Origin: Typha latifolia
Lineage: Eukaryota; Streptophyta; Magnoliopsida; Poales; Typhaceae
Length of the DNA: 64,000 nt
Direction: 5' to 3'
Assembly: GCA_019914945.1 (NCBI GenBank)
Contig: CM034108.1
Coordinates: 6,210,001-6,274,000 of the forward strand
In this document: positions 32,671 through 43,355 of the stretch, piece by piece
Position numbering within the stretch: the stretch's first letter is position 1
Layout of the letters: each line of letters opens with the position of its first letter
The notes under the pieces: model-generated
Database searches by the model: none
The model's input: only the letters and a program-made list of their open reading frames with translations
What the model was told of the DNA's origin: nothing
Translations under genes and position numbers: made by a program

Positions 32671-34218
32671 GTGAACTTCAGATCTGCATTAATAGTTAAA
32701 ATAAGGAAGATGACATCAACAAGGAGACCTATGAAGGGAACATCGACAAGGGAGGATTCAATACACGATGACCCTAACCGTGAGGCCGATTCCTTTGGAG
32801 CGACCACGGCAGGACCGAGTCAACCAGCGACCATGAGTGCGAATATGGATGAACTTAGGGGCATGTTCCATACATTGATGCATAGAGTTGCCTCAATTCA
32901 AGAGGATCACAATGATTTCAAGGAATATGTCATAAACTAATTTGATTCGTTATCTCCTCGACGGTGATCGGAGTTTCAAGAAGGACCAGTGGTGGGACCT
33001 CATCGAATTGATACCCCACAGGTCTAGGTGCGTCATGTGAATATTAATGTTCCCTTCTTACCTATGCCCACACATCATTCACCACCTCGATTGCAAAATC
33101 TAAGACTAGCGGTAATGGAACCCGAGGGCGTGCGGCACCGGTGCGCTTAGTCGATGAGGAGGATTGACACTTTGAGGATGAGGTTGATCCCTTTGGGAGA
33201 TGGTGATGGACGTGCTCGAAGATTTAGAGAAGGGAATCAACCTGCACAAAGGTTTAGACCTAAACCAAGGATCTTTCGCGAACCCAACAATGCTATTCGG
33301 GGGAGAACCGCACACTTGGACTTTCCAAAATTCCAATGCGGTGATCCAATGGATTGGATATTTCAAGTTGAACAATATTTTGATTGTCAAGGTACAGTGG
33401 AAGATGCAAAAGTCCAGATGGCAAGCTTTCACCTCCAAGAAACGACATTGCATTGGTATAGATCGATTCTTTGTGGTGGTAGATTTACCAAATGGGCTGA
33501 TTCTTGTAGAAGGATTATACACAGATTTGGGATAGCGGCATATGAAGATTTTGCTGCCACATTAATCAAGATGGTTTAGAGGACAACCGTATTGGAGTAC
33601 CAAGCTGAGTTTAGGAGAGTTAGTAGTCGTTGTGAGCCACCGTGGCCCGAATAGACATTGATGAGCAAATTTATTTCAAGGCTGCGAGAGGAGATACAAG
33701 CAGATATTTGTGCTCTATGTCCTACTACTCTTGAGGAGGCCTTTGAGAAGGCCGTGAGGATGGAACAAAAGCATAAGGCACTAAAGAGGGCAGCGATAAC
33801 TAGTTGGGGCAACCGAGATGGGCAGTTTGCACCTAGAACGCCGGCTAGAAATTCTGCAGTTTCAAAAATAGTGGCTGCGAGTACTAGACCACGACCACCT
33901 TTGACACCTTCTTTTTATGCTAGAGGAGGCACAAGATCCCCAGTTCGAACTCTCACACCTGCCCAAGTGGAGGAGCGAAGAGCGAAGGGCCTTTGCTTTC
34001 GGTGTGATGCGCGTTTCACCCCCGATCATCGGTGTTCTAAACCGATCGGGAGTGTGATGCTTATAGATGGTCTTGAGGAGGATGATGAGGTTGTTGATGA
34101 TAGAGAGTGTCCAGAGGAGGTCCATGAGGATGCCATTGAGGTGGGTGTTGAAGAAGATATCCATGCTGAAATATCGATGCATGCATATTCGGGTACTTCC
34201 ACACTGAGGATGTTATGA
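32671..34218 (+). pseudogene. B3 gag (broken)
   Basis: Starts near 32710 (MTSTRRPMKGTSTREDSI) and has SANMDELRGMFHTLMHRVAS, the capsid block FPKFQCGDPMDWIFQVEQYF, SFHLQETTLHWYRSILCGGR and RLREEIQADICALCPTTLEE. The zinc knuckle is CFRCDARFTPDHRC near 33990, followed by an acidic linker and AEISMHAYSGTSTLRML. Stops and shifts occur near 32940, 33030, 33165, 33579 and 33652. It is longer in the capsid than B1 or B2. Confidence 0.82.
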
Positions 34219-34565
34219 GTAGACAGACTCGTAAGAAAGCATTGTGTGCATATCCTCATTGATTCGGGGAGTACACACAACTTTCTAGACGAGGGGTTAT
34301 TGAGGAGATTGGGTTTGGATGCCGAATCGACCACGGGATTTGACGTTGCTATTGGAGACGGCACGAAGCTTAAGGTTGAGAGCTTGTGTCGCCAGGTCAG
34401 TATATGAGTGTAAGGACACAACATCATTGTGAACTTATATCTGTTGGCACTGCGAGGAGCGGACATTGTTCTTGGTGCTTGGTGGTTACAGAGTTTGGGA
34501 CCCGTCACATTTGATTTCCGGAGCATGTGGATAAAATTTAAACAAAGAAACAAAGATGTGTGACC
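34219..34565 (+). pseudogene. B3 retropepsin (broken)
   Basis: The active-site box is intact, HILIDSGSTHNFLDEGLL, followed by GFDVAIGDGTKLKVESLCRQ. Two stops lie in the linker (about 34405 and 34411), then LYLLALRGADIVLGAWWLQS. After KQRNKDV at 34563 the sequence jumps past the RT core. Confidence 0.78.
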
Positions 34566-34701
34566 GCTATGTGTAGTGGCTGATCCTCAAAAGGTTGCAT
34601 GTATGACCGCTTGGCCTATTCCTACTACTACCACTGGATTGAGAGGATTTTTTAGGCTTGACTGATACTATCATCGTTTCATCGCCGGATATGGCAAGAT
34701 C
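34566..34701 (+). pseudogene. B3 RT-RNase H connection scrap
   Basis: Only the segment VVADPQKVACMTAWPIPTT and the following LRGFF region remain (B1 equivalent 18420-18560). RT core and RNase H are missing. It ends at AAGATCGCTGC, where A4 begins with a short shared GCTGC word. Confidence 0.7.
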
Positions 34702-35600
34702 GCTGCGACTAAATGAAGAAGGAGGAGATGAGGATTTTGTTTTTGCCAAACTCAGCCTTCCACAACAGTCGACCACTGCCACCCCAAGAGAGACCTCACC
34801 GGCAGCTATTTTCATATTCCAGATGGCCGAAGGCTCCTTGCCGTGGCTGCGATGGGACAGAGAAGAAGGAGATGAAGATTTCATTTTTTGGGCCAACTTC
34901 GACCTTCTATCGCCGCCGACCACCACCACACTACCGGGAACCCTACTAGAGCAACTACCGGAGGTGGTCATTGCTCAGCCATGCTAACAAGTTTTTTTTC
35001 CTTCTGCTCGACGTCTGGTAGGGAAGAAGGCAACTCCTATGGCAACGGCTGATAGAGTGGGAATTACGGGAGAAATATTAGGGATTTCAAATTTCTTTGA
35101 AATCCCAAAGTGGTTAGAATTTCAAGATGGCTACATGGTTGGGCTTGACCAAGTTTAATTGCTAGACATGAGCTGGGTTGGACCTAAGAACCAAAGGGGT
35201 CAACTCAAGTGTGAGTCATCTCTAGACTTGGGAACTCAATTAAGTCAAATAAGGGACCTGATCAGAAACCCTCTACTTGACTTAAGTCGAGTTTGCTTAT
35301 ACTAGGACATATTTGACTTGAATCCAAATCCATGGAGTGGGCAAAACGATTATGAGCACAACCAACAGTCAGTTCGGCTGGTTGAACCTAACTCGAGTTA
35401 CTAAATGGACCTAATTAGGATCCGCCAACTACATCTAACTCGACCTCCCGAGCGCAATCAGATGCACCAGATTTCTATAGCTAAATTTACATTGAGTCAA
35501 TTGGTTCGACCACCCGAGACCAAGTGGACTCAATGTAGACGGACTCGAATCCCACCTTGGGCTAGTAGGAGTACAAGTATCCAAGCTCGACTGAGGATGA
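34702..35600 (+). other. Captured cassette, copy in A4
   Basis: No gag, pol or LTR similarity. A plus-strand frame to 34984 shows two related acidic units (EEGDEDFVFAKLSLPQQSTT and EEGDEDFIFWANFDLLSPPT), each preceded by GSLPWLRW-type words. The second half carries ISNFFEIPKWLEFQDGYMVG, broken by stops at about 35157, 35303 and 35401. Origin unknown: a captured host gene or an intergenic segment are both possible. Confidence 0.6.
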
Positions 35601-36376
35601 CCCACCAAGCCTGTGAATGCCTGCATCAGGTTCGCAAAAACAAAGAACACAAAATGTACATTCGAACGCGATCAGGCGCGTTCGAAGGTGGATGGAGTGC
35701 GTTCGAATGCGGCTGGAGTGTGTTCGAACGCGCTTGTGAACGCCTACATCAGGTTCGCAAATATAGAGAACAGAAAATATGCGTTTGAATACGATCAGGC
35801 GCGTTCGAACGCGATCGATAAAAATCTACTGTTTTAGGGTTAATAATTGTCATTTTTGAATTGTTTGGTTAGCCTCTAAAGGTGTGGATGGCAACCATAG
35901 AATCATTATTGATGAATTGAGTTTTTGCCCTGCCTCCTTAGTCTTCTTCTCTCCCGTTCTCTTGTTCCCCAGCGACGCCGCTACTAATCTCCCTCGACTG
36001 GCCAATCACCCTAGTTCCTTATGGGTGGCCCTCTCCTCTCCCTTCTTCCAATCTATCCATCACTTGCCCTAATCCTTCCATCACCCAAAACCATTCCACC
36101 AGCACTTGCTCACTGGTGCCATCCATTAATCATCGGATCCTAAGACATACTACCCGATGTTCGTCCACTAATCGGACGATATCTCTAGATCTTGACATTC
36201 GATTCACCTGAAACTTATTCATTAGAAAACTCTTTTCTGGGGCTACAATATATCAAAATATCATGTCGATCTGATAGCGGAATTTTTTGGGATCTATTTC
36301 CAAAGTTTCATGCCAAATCTTATCCAGATCAAAAATCGAAATAGATCGAGCCTTGGCCAAAAGGGGAGATCATATC
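34702..36376 (+). mobile_element. A4: cassette plus partial A-type LTR inside B3
   Basis: A4 consists of an unidentified cassette (34702-35600) also found in A3 (41265-42127), then an A-type LTR from its array to its end (about 35607-36376, ending GGGGAGATCATATC). It looks like the 3' part of an A3-like element that replaced B3 RNase H and early integrase. There is no TSD: both junctions are deletions. The LTR part has a GTTCGAAC array, TTTTAGGGTTAATAATTG and the usual CT-rich U5. Confidence 0.75.
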
Positions 36377-36895
36377 TATGGCATCTCTAGATCGTATGGA
36401 GGTGGACTTAGCTTTGATGGATAGAGACACCACATTGAGGAGATTGCGTGCTCATCTTCAACGTGCTCAAAACCGCATGAAGCAAGTTTATGATCGTAGC
36501 CATAGGGAGCAGGAGTTTGACATCGGCAGTTGGATGTTTGTCAGGGTGCAATCGTATTGACAGGTGACCTTACGTCCGATGCCAAACCAAAAGTTAGCAC
36601 ATCGCTACTTTGGTTCGTTTTGGGAGTTGTAGCGTATTGGTCTGGTTGCATATCGTTTGGAGCTGCCGGAGGGGTCGAGAGTGCATCTTATTTTTCATGT
36701 TTCATTGTTGAGAGAGCGTATTGGAGATCATGATCGTAAAGCCAGTTCGTGTACTTGCTAGATGCCGACGACGACATGATATGAGATTGGAGATGGAGAT
36801 TCTAGTTGAGTGGCTTGGCAAGCTATCTTATGAGGCGACATGGGAGTTGGAGACTGATATCTTGGAGCGTTTCCCCGACTTCACACCTTGATGGC
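36377..36895 (+). pseudogene. B3 integrase C-terminal part (broken)
   Basis: Begins ASLDRMEVDLALMDRDTTLR (matching B1 19950) and reads through RAQNRMKQVYDRSHREQEFD to the GPY region (NQKLAHRYFGSFWE, LVAYRLELPEGSRVH). The chromodomain-like tail is out of frame. The purine tract AAGGTGGGGGAAGCATGG precedes the 3' LTR. Confidence 0.75.
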
Positions 36896-36918
36896 AAGGT
36901 GGGGGAAGCATGGTGGGC

Positions 36919-37691
36919 TGATAAAATTCCTATAGGTCGCGTTCGAACGCAGAAGGGGTTGCGTTCGAACGCCCTTGCGAACGCCTGCATCAGGTTCGCA
37001 AATACAGAGAATGTATATTGTGCGTTCGAATACCTGCATCGCGTTTGCACATACAGAGAATGCATTTTGTGCGTTCGAACGCGATCGACGGGAATCCTCT
37101 AGAATTAGGGTTACTTATTTTTTTAGGACTTGTTGGCTAGCCTCTACATATATGTGGATGGCAGACAAATTCATTATGCGATTGAAATATTGATTTCTTG
37201 TCTTTTTATCATCTATCTACCCTAATCTCCCTCCTCCCTCTTCACCATCCTTCCACCTCTATCGTTGGCAAGGTTTCTCCTAACTTCTAATCTCCCTCGA
37301 CTATTGAGCCCCATTCTTCTTTGGGATCTCGACTACTTTGTTCCCTTTGTCTATATCCCTAAATCACTTCCACCATCCACCTTCATCTCCATATCCATCT
37401 ATAACCTTAACATCCACTCCACCCATCACCACCACCATCACCCAATTTATTCCATGTTTTGTTCCAGTTTTAGGTCGAATCTATACAGGACATAAATATG
37501 AAAGTTGTAGAATAGGAAGTTACGGATCTAATAAACTTAGGTTCGTAATTTTATGACTATCGAATAATATTTGACAAATATTTTCCCACGATTGCGCGGA
37601 CTGATTCTTGTAATACATCCAGATTTTGAAGGAATCGTTGCGTAGCTTATCTTTGGTTCAAGAACATATCAAAGTGGTATTAGAGCCAACA
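36919..37691 (+). repeat. B3 3' LTR, 5' end deleted
   Basis: Starts TGATAAAATTCC: about 55 bp after TGATA are missing compared with the 5' LTR. It ends CAAGAACATATCA plus AAGTGGTATTAGAGCCAACA, directly against TSD GATGC. The GTTCGAACGC array is shorter than in the 5' LTR. Confidence 0.8.
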
Positions 37692-38009
37692 GATGCTTAA
37701 TGAATATTGGTTTTTATCTTACTCTACCCTCTCTCTAGTCTCTCTATCCTAATCCCCCGCCTTCCTTTTCACCAACCAGCCACCTCTACCGTTGGCAAGG
37801 TCTCATCTAATCTGCAAAGTGCATAAATATGAAAAATCTGTGAAGGACATAAATATGAAAATGGTAGATCAGGAAGTTATAGATCGATCAAACTTGGTTT
37901 CATCATTTTATGACTATGGAAGAAAATTTGGTGAATATTTTCCCTCGATTGCGTGGACTGCTTCCTACAATCAATCCAAATCTTGAAAGGATCGTTCTGT
38001 AGCCTATCA
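37692..38009 (+). repeat. B2 3' LTR, right fragment
   Basis: This is the U5 part of the B2 3' LTR, from GATGCTTAATGAATATTGG to GTAGCCTATCA, separated from 31525-31774 by B3. It is followed by the B2 TSD CTTGG (38010-38014). An internal near-duplication (CATAAATATGAAAA at 37823 and 37849) lies in it. Confidence 0.75.
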
Positions 38010-38630
38010 CTTGGTCCCTAAGGCTCCTCAATCTCCTCCATGTCCTCCTCATTCCCATTGATCAAGATAACATTGCTCGTCGCCTTAGCACAATGATGGT
38101 CCGGAGTGAACCTCTCATCGCATGTAAAACGTAACCCCTTGGCTCATCGCTCTTCCACTCGTGCAAGTGTAAGAGTACGCTTGGGGGGGTGCTCCACCTC
38201 CTCGTACTCCTGGTACGAGCCTTGGAGTGGCCCTCGGCCCTATTGTGGCCTCTAGTGCTCTTATAGCCGTACTCGGTGTACCAATCGCCCAAGTCGTCCA
38301 TGGCGCAAACCTATTGTTCCAACCGAGCTTGGTAGCATTCCTCAAGGCTTGATGCTTCTGGTCCATCCTAGTTGTGTCTTTAAAGGCCTCGCTTTTGGTC
38401 CTAGGTCGTAGAGAGTGTACATCAGCTCGGACCACCTCGCGTAACCCAAAAATAAAAGTGCTAATTAGAATTTCTTGCGGCCATTGTGCTCGGCACCGAC
38501 TACTAATTCGCTTAAATTCCTCCTAGTAGGCAAAACTCAACGTCTCCATGGGTACCTCCATGGTTGTGCATCGATTGGCCATTGCTCTTGTGGTGGTCAT
38601 GGATCTGAGAACCGGTAGCTCTAATACCAC
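38010..38630 (-). pseudogene. F gag and PBS (broken, shortened)
   Basis: On the minus strand a zinc-knuckle region (TCDERFTPDHHCAKA) lies at about 38135-38085. The preceding basic region and capsid end (VRADVHSLRPRTKSEAFKDT, EALRNATKLGWNNRFAPW-like) lie at 38435-38290. The N-terminal gag is mostly deleted. A PBS, GTGGTATTAGAGC, sits at 38630-38618 against the 5' LTR. Confidence 0.7.
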
Positions 38631-39047
38631 TATTGTGGTCTTGTTTTCAATGGAGAATATTTGGGTGTAAAGGAGAGCAGAAGAAGGGGAAGAAGAGGGC
38701 CTTCCCTAAGGGGCTAGGGGATAAGCTAGTCAAGGAGATTAGAGGCGGTGTAGCCATGGTAGGAGAGAACAAGAGAGAAGGATAGGAGAAGATTTGGGGA
38801 AGAAACTCAATTCATTCAATAATGATCATAATGTTGCCTTCTGTATAGGCTAACCTAACAAGCAAAGCAATTAAAAGACAGCCCTAAAAATAGTGTAGAT
38901 TTGCTAAATATGTTCTCTGTATTTGTGAACGTATACAGGCATTCGAACGCGACATTGAACGCGCTAAACACATTCTTTGTATTTGCGAACATATGTGGGC
39001 ATTCAAACGGGGCATTCGAACGCGACTTTCCTGCGTTCAAACGCTGA
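38631..39047 (-). repeat. F 5' LTR, truncated
   Basis: Matches the F 3' LTR (6791-7220) from TATTGTGGTCTTGTTTTC to the GTTCGAACG array, where it ends at 39047 and unrelated sequence begins. The U3 start is therefore missing. Confidence 0.72.
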
Positions 39048-39292
39048 CGGTCTTTCGACTGGTGCCAGAGTGAATGACGACCTAGGCTCAAGTGCGGGTC
39101 GTTCGAGGAAGGCATTAGATGTGGAGTTCGGCGCTGGAAAGGGTTGGATTATCATCGGTGCGAACCTAGGACTTTTAGCCCTAGCTCCCACTGCATGTGG
39201 GGAACACGACTTGGGGGTCATCTCTGTCGGCTGCTCCAACGTCACAGCGGTGGTGACCTAGGTCTGTAGTGGTGGGGGTTTCACCACCATGG
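39048..39292 (-). pseudogene. Unidentified reading frame, left part
   Basis: On the minus strand this is open except for one stop and reads TLEQPTEMTPKSCSPHAVG, RAKSPRFAPMIIQPFPAPNS, FLERPALEPRSSF. It is proline- and serine-rich. The frame continues from 43356-43587 when A3 and one copy of its TSD are ignored. I do not recognise it; a host exon or a gag/ORF1 fragment are both possible. Confidence 0.4.
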
Positions 39293-40207
39293 TGATACGA
39301 TTCGGACTTCACCGACGTTGTCTCGAGCATGGATTCACTTTAGGAGTATTTTTATTTCATGTTTTAGTGTTTGATTTCCATTAAAATAAGTTTTCTGTAA
39401 GTCGCGTTCGAACGCGGGTGGAGTGAGTTCGAACGCGGTTTGTGAACGGGGTTGTGAACGTGGTGAAGAGAATGTACTGTGCGTTCGAACGCACTGTGAA
39501 TGCCTGCATCGCGTTTGCAAATACCGACAGGCGCGTTCGAACGCCTGCATCGCGTTCGCAAATCCAGAAGAGCGAACTCGGTGCGTTCGAACGCGGTCGG
39601 GCGAGTTCGAACGCGGTCGACGAAAATTGTGTTTTTAGGGTTAATTTGAGTTGTTGGTTAGCCTATAAAAGGATGTGTAGGGCAACCAAGATTGATTATT
39701 GATTATTGAGATTGAGTTTTGCCTTGCCTCCTTCGTCTTCTTTGCTCCCGTTCTCTCAATCCCCGGCGACGCCGCTTCTAACCTCCCTCGTCCGGCTAAT
39801 CACCCTAGTCCCTTAGGGGTGGCCCTCTTCTCCCCCTTCGTCTAATCTATCCAACACTTGCCCTAACCCTTCCATCAACCATAGCCTTTCCACCACCACT
39901 TTTTACCGGTGCCACCCCATTAACGCCGGTCCTCCACCATCCACCATTACCTAGGATCACGTGCCTCCATCCACGGATCCAAAACAGACCACCTGACCTT
40001 CGTCCACTAAACGGACGATATCTCGAGATCCCCAACTCCGATTTGCCTGAAACTTGATTTTTTGGAAAGCTCTTTTACGAGGCTACAACATATCAAAATC
40101 TCACTTCGATCCGACGACAGCATATTTTGGGATCTTATTTCAAAGTTCCGTGCCAGATCGTATTAAGCTGGTATCAGAGCCTTAGCCCCAAAGAGAAGAT
40201 CGTATCA
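39293..40207 (+). repeat. A3 5' LTR with internal captured PBS
   Basis: 915 bp, TGATACGATTCGGACTTCAC...AGAAGATCGTATCA. The GTTCGAACGC array lies at about 39403-39618, then TTTTTAGGGTTAATTTGAG and TATAAAA (39664-39670). Near the end GATCGTATTA-AGC-TGGTATCAGAGCC (to 40181) repeats an LTR end, spacer and PBS inside the LTR, 42 bp before the working PBS at 40211. The 3' LTR has the same feature. Confidence 0.85.
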
Positions 40208-40210
40208 ATC

Positions 40211-40226
40211 TGGTATCAGAGCCACC
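40211..40226 (+). promoter_or_regulatory. A3 primer-binding site
   Basis: TGGTATCAGAGCCACC begins 3 nt after the LTR end and matches initiator tRNA-Met. Confidence 0.8.
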
Positions 40227-40248
40227 GTTCCTCCAACAAGCGCTTCCA

Positions 40249-40465
40249 ATGACGACAACCAGATCCATGGCTGCACGGCGAGATGATGAAGAAGAGATTA
40301 TCCCAATAGAGGAGAGAGAAATGGTTGCGGGGACTTCCACCCACGGAACTGCCCGATCTAATCAGAATACGGAAGAACCTGGTGTTCAAGCCGTGTTGGG
40401 GTCTCTTTCCAAGCAGATGGCCATCAATAATCAAATGTGATGGAGATGCTGCGGGAAATTCGGGC
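40249..40465 (+). pseudogene. A3 gag N-terminal fragment
   Basis: Reads MTTTRSMAARRDDEEEII, then TSTHGTARSNQNTEEPGVQA and LGSLSKQMAINNQM to a stop at 40438, continuing in the next frame as MEMLREI. It matches the A1 gag start (29253-29044). Capsid and zinc knuckle are absent. The gag start may be kept because it overlaps packaging or leader signals; that is inference. Confidence 0.78.
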
Positions 40466-42127
40466 GTGGCCGAAACCTTCTTCAACAAGCAGGGCAATCA
40501 CAAGGCAGCATGGGGAACCCTCTACAACATACCCAACATCCTCCACGGCCTCCCCGTTCATCACAAAAGTAGGGGAGAGTTCGGCTATCAGGCAAGATCG
40601 AGCTTCTACACCTCGACCCATGGTTAGCCGCAACGAACGGCTGTACGCTACAATAGGATCCTCGACCATTGTAGCAGCCCTCGGAACCTCCACATCTTCC
40701 CATGCACCGGAGACCTCGTCAACAAGCGTGAAGGGCTGGCTGCACCATTCCCGATCCCCTGCGAAACGGCGAGGAGTCTAGCTTCAAGGCAGCAGTTTCC
40801 TTCGGCAAGCTCAACGGTTGGAAATATTCTTTTGTCGTCAGAACGGAGTTCTTCGACGAGTCGACAACCGTGCGAACCACTGTTGAATGGAGGAAGACCA
40901 CACGTGGCCGCTGGATATTCCTCATCGGGAATCCTCATCGGTGGTGAGGAGATGATCCCGAAACCGCAAGTTCCAGCACTTGGGCCGCCTAACACCACCT
41001 TCATTTGCAACCACAGTGAGTCAGCAACTATGAAGAAATCATGTATGGCCTCTAATGACCTTCCACCTTTCTCCTCGGTCAATCGAAAGTCGACCGTGAT
41101 AGCGCCATCACCGGCGATAACGTTGCAGCTTTCCACCGAGCTACAACTCGAAGGAGAAGGCCACAATCTTCCAACCACGACAGCACCAGCCTCTGACAAC
41201 CTCGTAAAGACCTTGTGGGCTAATTCTTTTCTCACCCCAATGGTCGAAAGCTCCCTGCCATGGCTACGACAAAATGAAGAAGAAGGAGATGAAGATTTAG
41301 TTTTTGTCAACCTCAGCCTTCCACAGCAGTCAACCGTCGCCACCCCCAAGAGGGGCCTCACCAGCAACTATTTTAGTATTCCGGATGACCAAAGGCTCCT
41401 TGCCATGGCTGCAACGGGACAGAGAAGGACCTGAAGATTTTATTTTTTGGGCCAACTTCGGCCTTCCATCGCCGCCGACTACGCCACACCGTCGGGAACC
41501 CTACTTAAGGAACTGCGGAGGTGGTCACTACTCGGCCAAGGCTGCCACGTGCTAAGGCAACTCCTATGGCAATGGCTAATGGAGATGGAACTAAGAGAGA
41601 AAGATTAGGGATTTCAAATTTTTTTGAAGACTCTAAGTGGTTAGAATTTCAAGAAGGCTACATTGTTGGGCTTGACCAGGTGGAATTGCTAGACATTAGT
41701 TGGGTTGGACCTAAGAGCCAAAGGGGTCAAGTCAAGTGGGAGTCATCTCTGGACTTCGGGACTCAGTTAAGTCAAATAAGGGACATGATCAAAAACCCTC
41801 TACTTGACTTAAGACGAGTTTGCTTATACCAGGATACATTTGACTCGAATCCTAATCCATGGAGTGGGCAGAATGATTATGAGCACAACCAACAATCAGT
41901 TTGGTTAGCTGAACCTAACTTGAGTCACTGGGAGAACCTAATTTGGATCCACCAACTGCATCTAACTCGACCTCCCGAGCGCAATCGGATGCACTAGATT
42001 TCTATTACTGAACTGACATTGAGTCAATTGGTTCGACCACCCGAGACAAAGTGGACTCAATGTAGATGGACCCGAAATTCACCTTGGACTAGTTGGAGTA
42101 CGACTATCCAAGCTCGACTGAGGATGA
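40466..42127 (+). other. Captured non-retroviral cassette in A3
   Basis: About 1.66 kb with no gag, pol or LTR similarity. Plus-strand stretches that look protein-like are FKAAVSFGKLNGWKYSFVVR with TTRGRWIFLIGNPHRW (40793-40937), NEEEGDEDLVFVNLSLPQQS (about 41275), and a 158-codon frame (41521-41997) with ISNFFEDSKWLEFQEGYIVG and LSQIRDMIKNPLLDLRRVCL. They lie in different frames. The part from 41265 recurs in A4. I recognise no domain; a captured, decayed host gene is the simplest reading. Confidence 0.6.
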
Positions 42128-42402
42128 ACCCCTTTGAGGCGGTTATGGTCGCACTACCCCTATCTTGTGTGCCTACGAAAGACTCGCGGCGACGGATCGG
42201 ACCGAGCTTGACTTGGAACTTGCTGATCGAGAATCGAGTGGCTGATGCCCTTTCGCGCCAACCTGACACAAGTGAGCTTGCCTCTTTCTCAGCACCAACA
42301 TTTCCTATATCTTCAGATATGTGGGGAACCAATGCAGAAGATCATACCATGGAGGAGCTTGAGTCAGAGTTCAAAGATCGCTTCCCAAATTTCAAACCTT
42401 GA
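42128..42402 (+). pseudogene. A3 scrambled pol scraps
   Basis: An integrase piece (PFEAV, then in other frames an equivalent of the AYDRLAAEDR region of A1) is followed by the RNase H end ENRVADALSRQPDTSELASF, then by the last chromodomain residues ESEFKDRFPNFKP. In normal order RNase H precedes integrase, so the pieces are out of order and were probably joined in several steps. Confidence 0.7.
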
Positions 42403-42429
42403 GGACAAGGTTGCGGAAGCGTGGTAGAT

Positions 42430-43350
42430 TGATACGATTCGGACTTCACTGACGTTGTCTCGAGCATGGATTCACTTTAGGAGTATTTTTATTTCATGTT
42501 TTAGTGTTTGATTTCCATTAAAATAAGTTTTCTATAAATCGCGTTCGAACGCGGGTGGAGTGAGTTCGAACGCGATTTGTGAACGGGGTTGTGAACGTGG
42601 TGAAGAGAATGTACTGTGCGTTCGAACGCACTGTGAACGCCTGCATTGCGTTCGCAAATACCGACAGGCACGTTCGATCGCGCGTTCGAATGCTTGCATC
42701 GCGTTCGCAAATCCAGAAGAGCGAACTCGGTGCGTTCGAACGCGGTCGGGCGAGTTCGAACGCGGTCGACGAAAATTGTGTTTTTAGGGTTAATTTGAGT
42801 TGTTGGTTAGCCTATAAAAGGATGTGTAGGGCAACCAAGATTGATTATTGATTATTGAGATTGAGTTTTGCCTTGCCTCCTTCGTCTTCTTCGCTCCCGT
42901 TCTCTCAATCCCCGGCGCTTCTAACCTCCCTCGTCCGGCTAATCACCCTAGTCCCTTAGGGGTGGCCCTCTTCTCCCCCTTCGTCTAATCTATCCAACAC
43001 TTGCCCTAACCCTTCCATCAACCATAGCCTTTCCACCACCACTTTTTACCGGTGCCACCCTATTAACGCCGGTCCTCCACCATCCACCATTACCTAGGAT
43101 CACGTGCCTCCATCCACGGATCCAAAACAGACCACCTGACCTTCGTCCACTAAACAGACGATATCTTGAGATCCCCAACTCCGATTTGCCTGAAACTTAA
43201 TTTGTTGGAAAGCTCTTTTACGAGGCTACAACATATCAAAATCTCACGTCGATCCGACGACAGCATATTGTGGGATCTTATTTCAAAGTTCCGTGCCAGA
43301 TCGTATCAAGCTAGTATCAGAGCCTTACCCCGAAAGAGAAGATCGTATCA
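42430..43350 (+). repeat. A3 3' LTR
   Basis: 921 bp, TGATACGATTCGGACTTCAC...GAGAAGATCGTATCA, nearly identical to the 5' LTR. It also holds the captured PBS-like site (TAGTATCAGAGCC, 43312-43324). Array at about 42540-42765; TATAAAA near 42812. Confidence 0.85.
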
Positions 43351-43355
43351 CACGG

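Larger units (their letters stand above)
31775..37691 (+). mobile_element. Ty3/gypsy element B3, containing A4
   Basis: B3 is flanked by a perfect TSD GATGC (31770-31774 and 37692-37696) in the B2 3' LTR. It has a 5' LTR (31775-32654), gag, protease, a scrap of the RT-RNase H region, a foreign insertion A4 (34702-36376), the integrase end and a 3' LTR (36919-37691). Its 3' LTR includes a PBS-like copy at its end, which places the LTR boundary 20 bp further than in B1. Confidence 0.85.
21670..38009 (+). mobile_element. Ty3/gypsy element B2, containing A2, A1 and B3
   Basis: B2 is flanked by a perfect TSD CTTGG (21665-21669 and 38010-38014) in the F gag-protease region. Its pieces are the 5' LTR (21670-22488), shortened gag and RT (22530-23351), RT (24282-24925), RNase H and integrase (30178-31524), and a 3' LTR split by B3 (31525-31774 and 37692-38009). 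Solo LTR A2, element A1 and element B3 fill the gaps. Gag and integrase carry internal deletions, so B2 was defective beyond the insertions. Confidence 0.82.
6791..39047 (-). mobile_element. Ty3/gypsy element F, host of the nested stack
   Basis: F is the oldest layer of the left-hand stack and reads right to left. Its pieces are the 5' LTR (38631-39047, truncated), leader, PBS and gag (38010-38630), protease parts (21404-21669 and 13277-13316), and protease end through RT, RNase H, integrase and 3' LTR (6791-10350). The gaps are filled by B2, B1 and solo LTR G. Protease wording resumes across each gap, which supports one split element. Without insertions it is about 4.5 kb and decayed by stops and frameshifts. 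Confidence 0.8.
39293..43350 (+). mobile_element. A3: non-autonomous A-family element
   Basis: LTRs at 39293-40207 and 42430-43350, PBS at 40211, polypurine tract GGTTGCGGAAGCGTGGTAGA before the 3' LTR, and TSD CATGG (39288-39292) / CACGG (43351-43355), one mismatch. The two LTRs look more alike than any other pair here, so A3 is probably the youngest insertion with both LTRs. The internal 2.2 kb holds only a gag N-terminus, a cassette and scrambled pol scraps; it encodes no enzyme. Confidence 0.88.

Noticed and set aside
40648..41367. A 239-codon antisense frame in A3
   Set aside because: It runs antisense to the element, across the gag-cassette joint region, with no recognisable domain; the plus strand is also open. 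I kept the cassette as unidentified rather than calling a gene.
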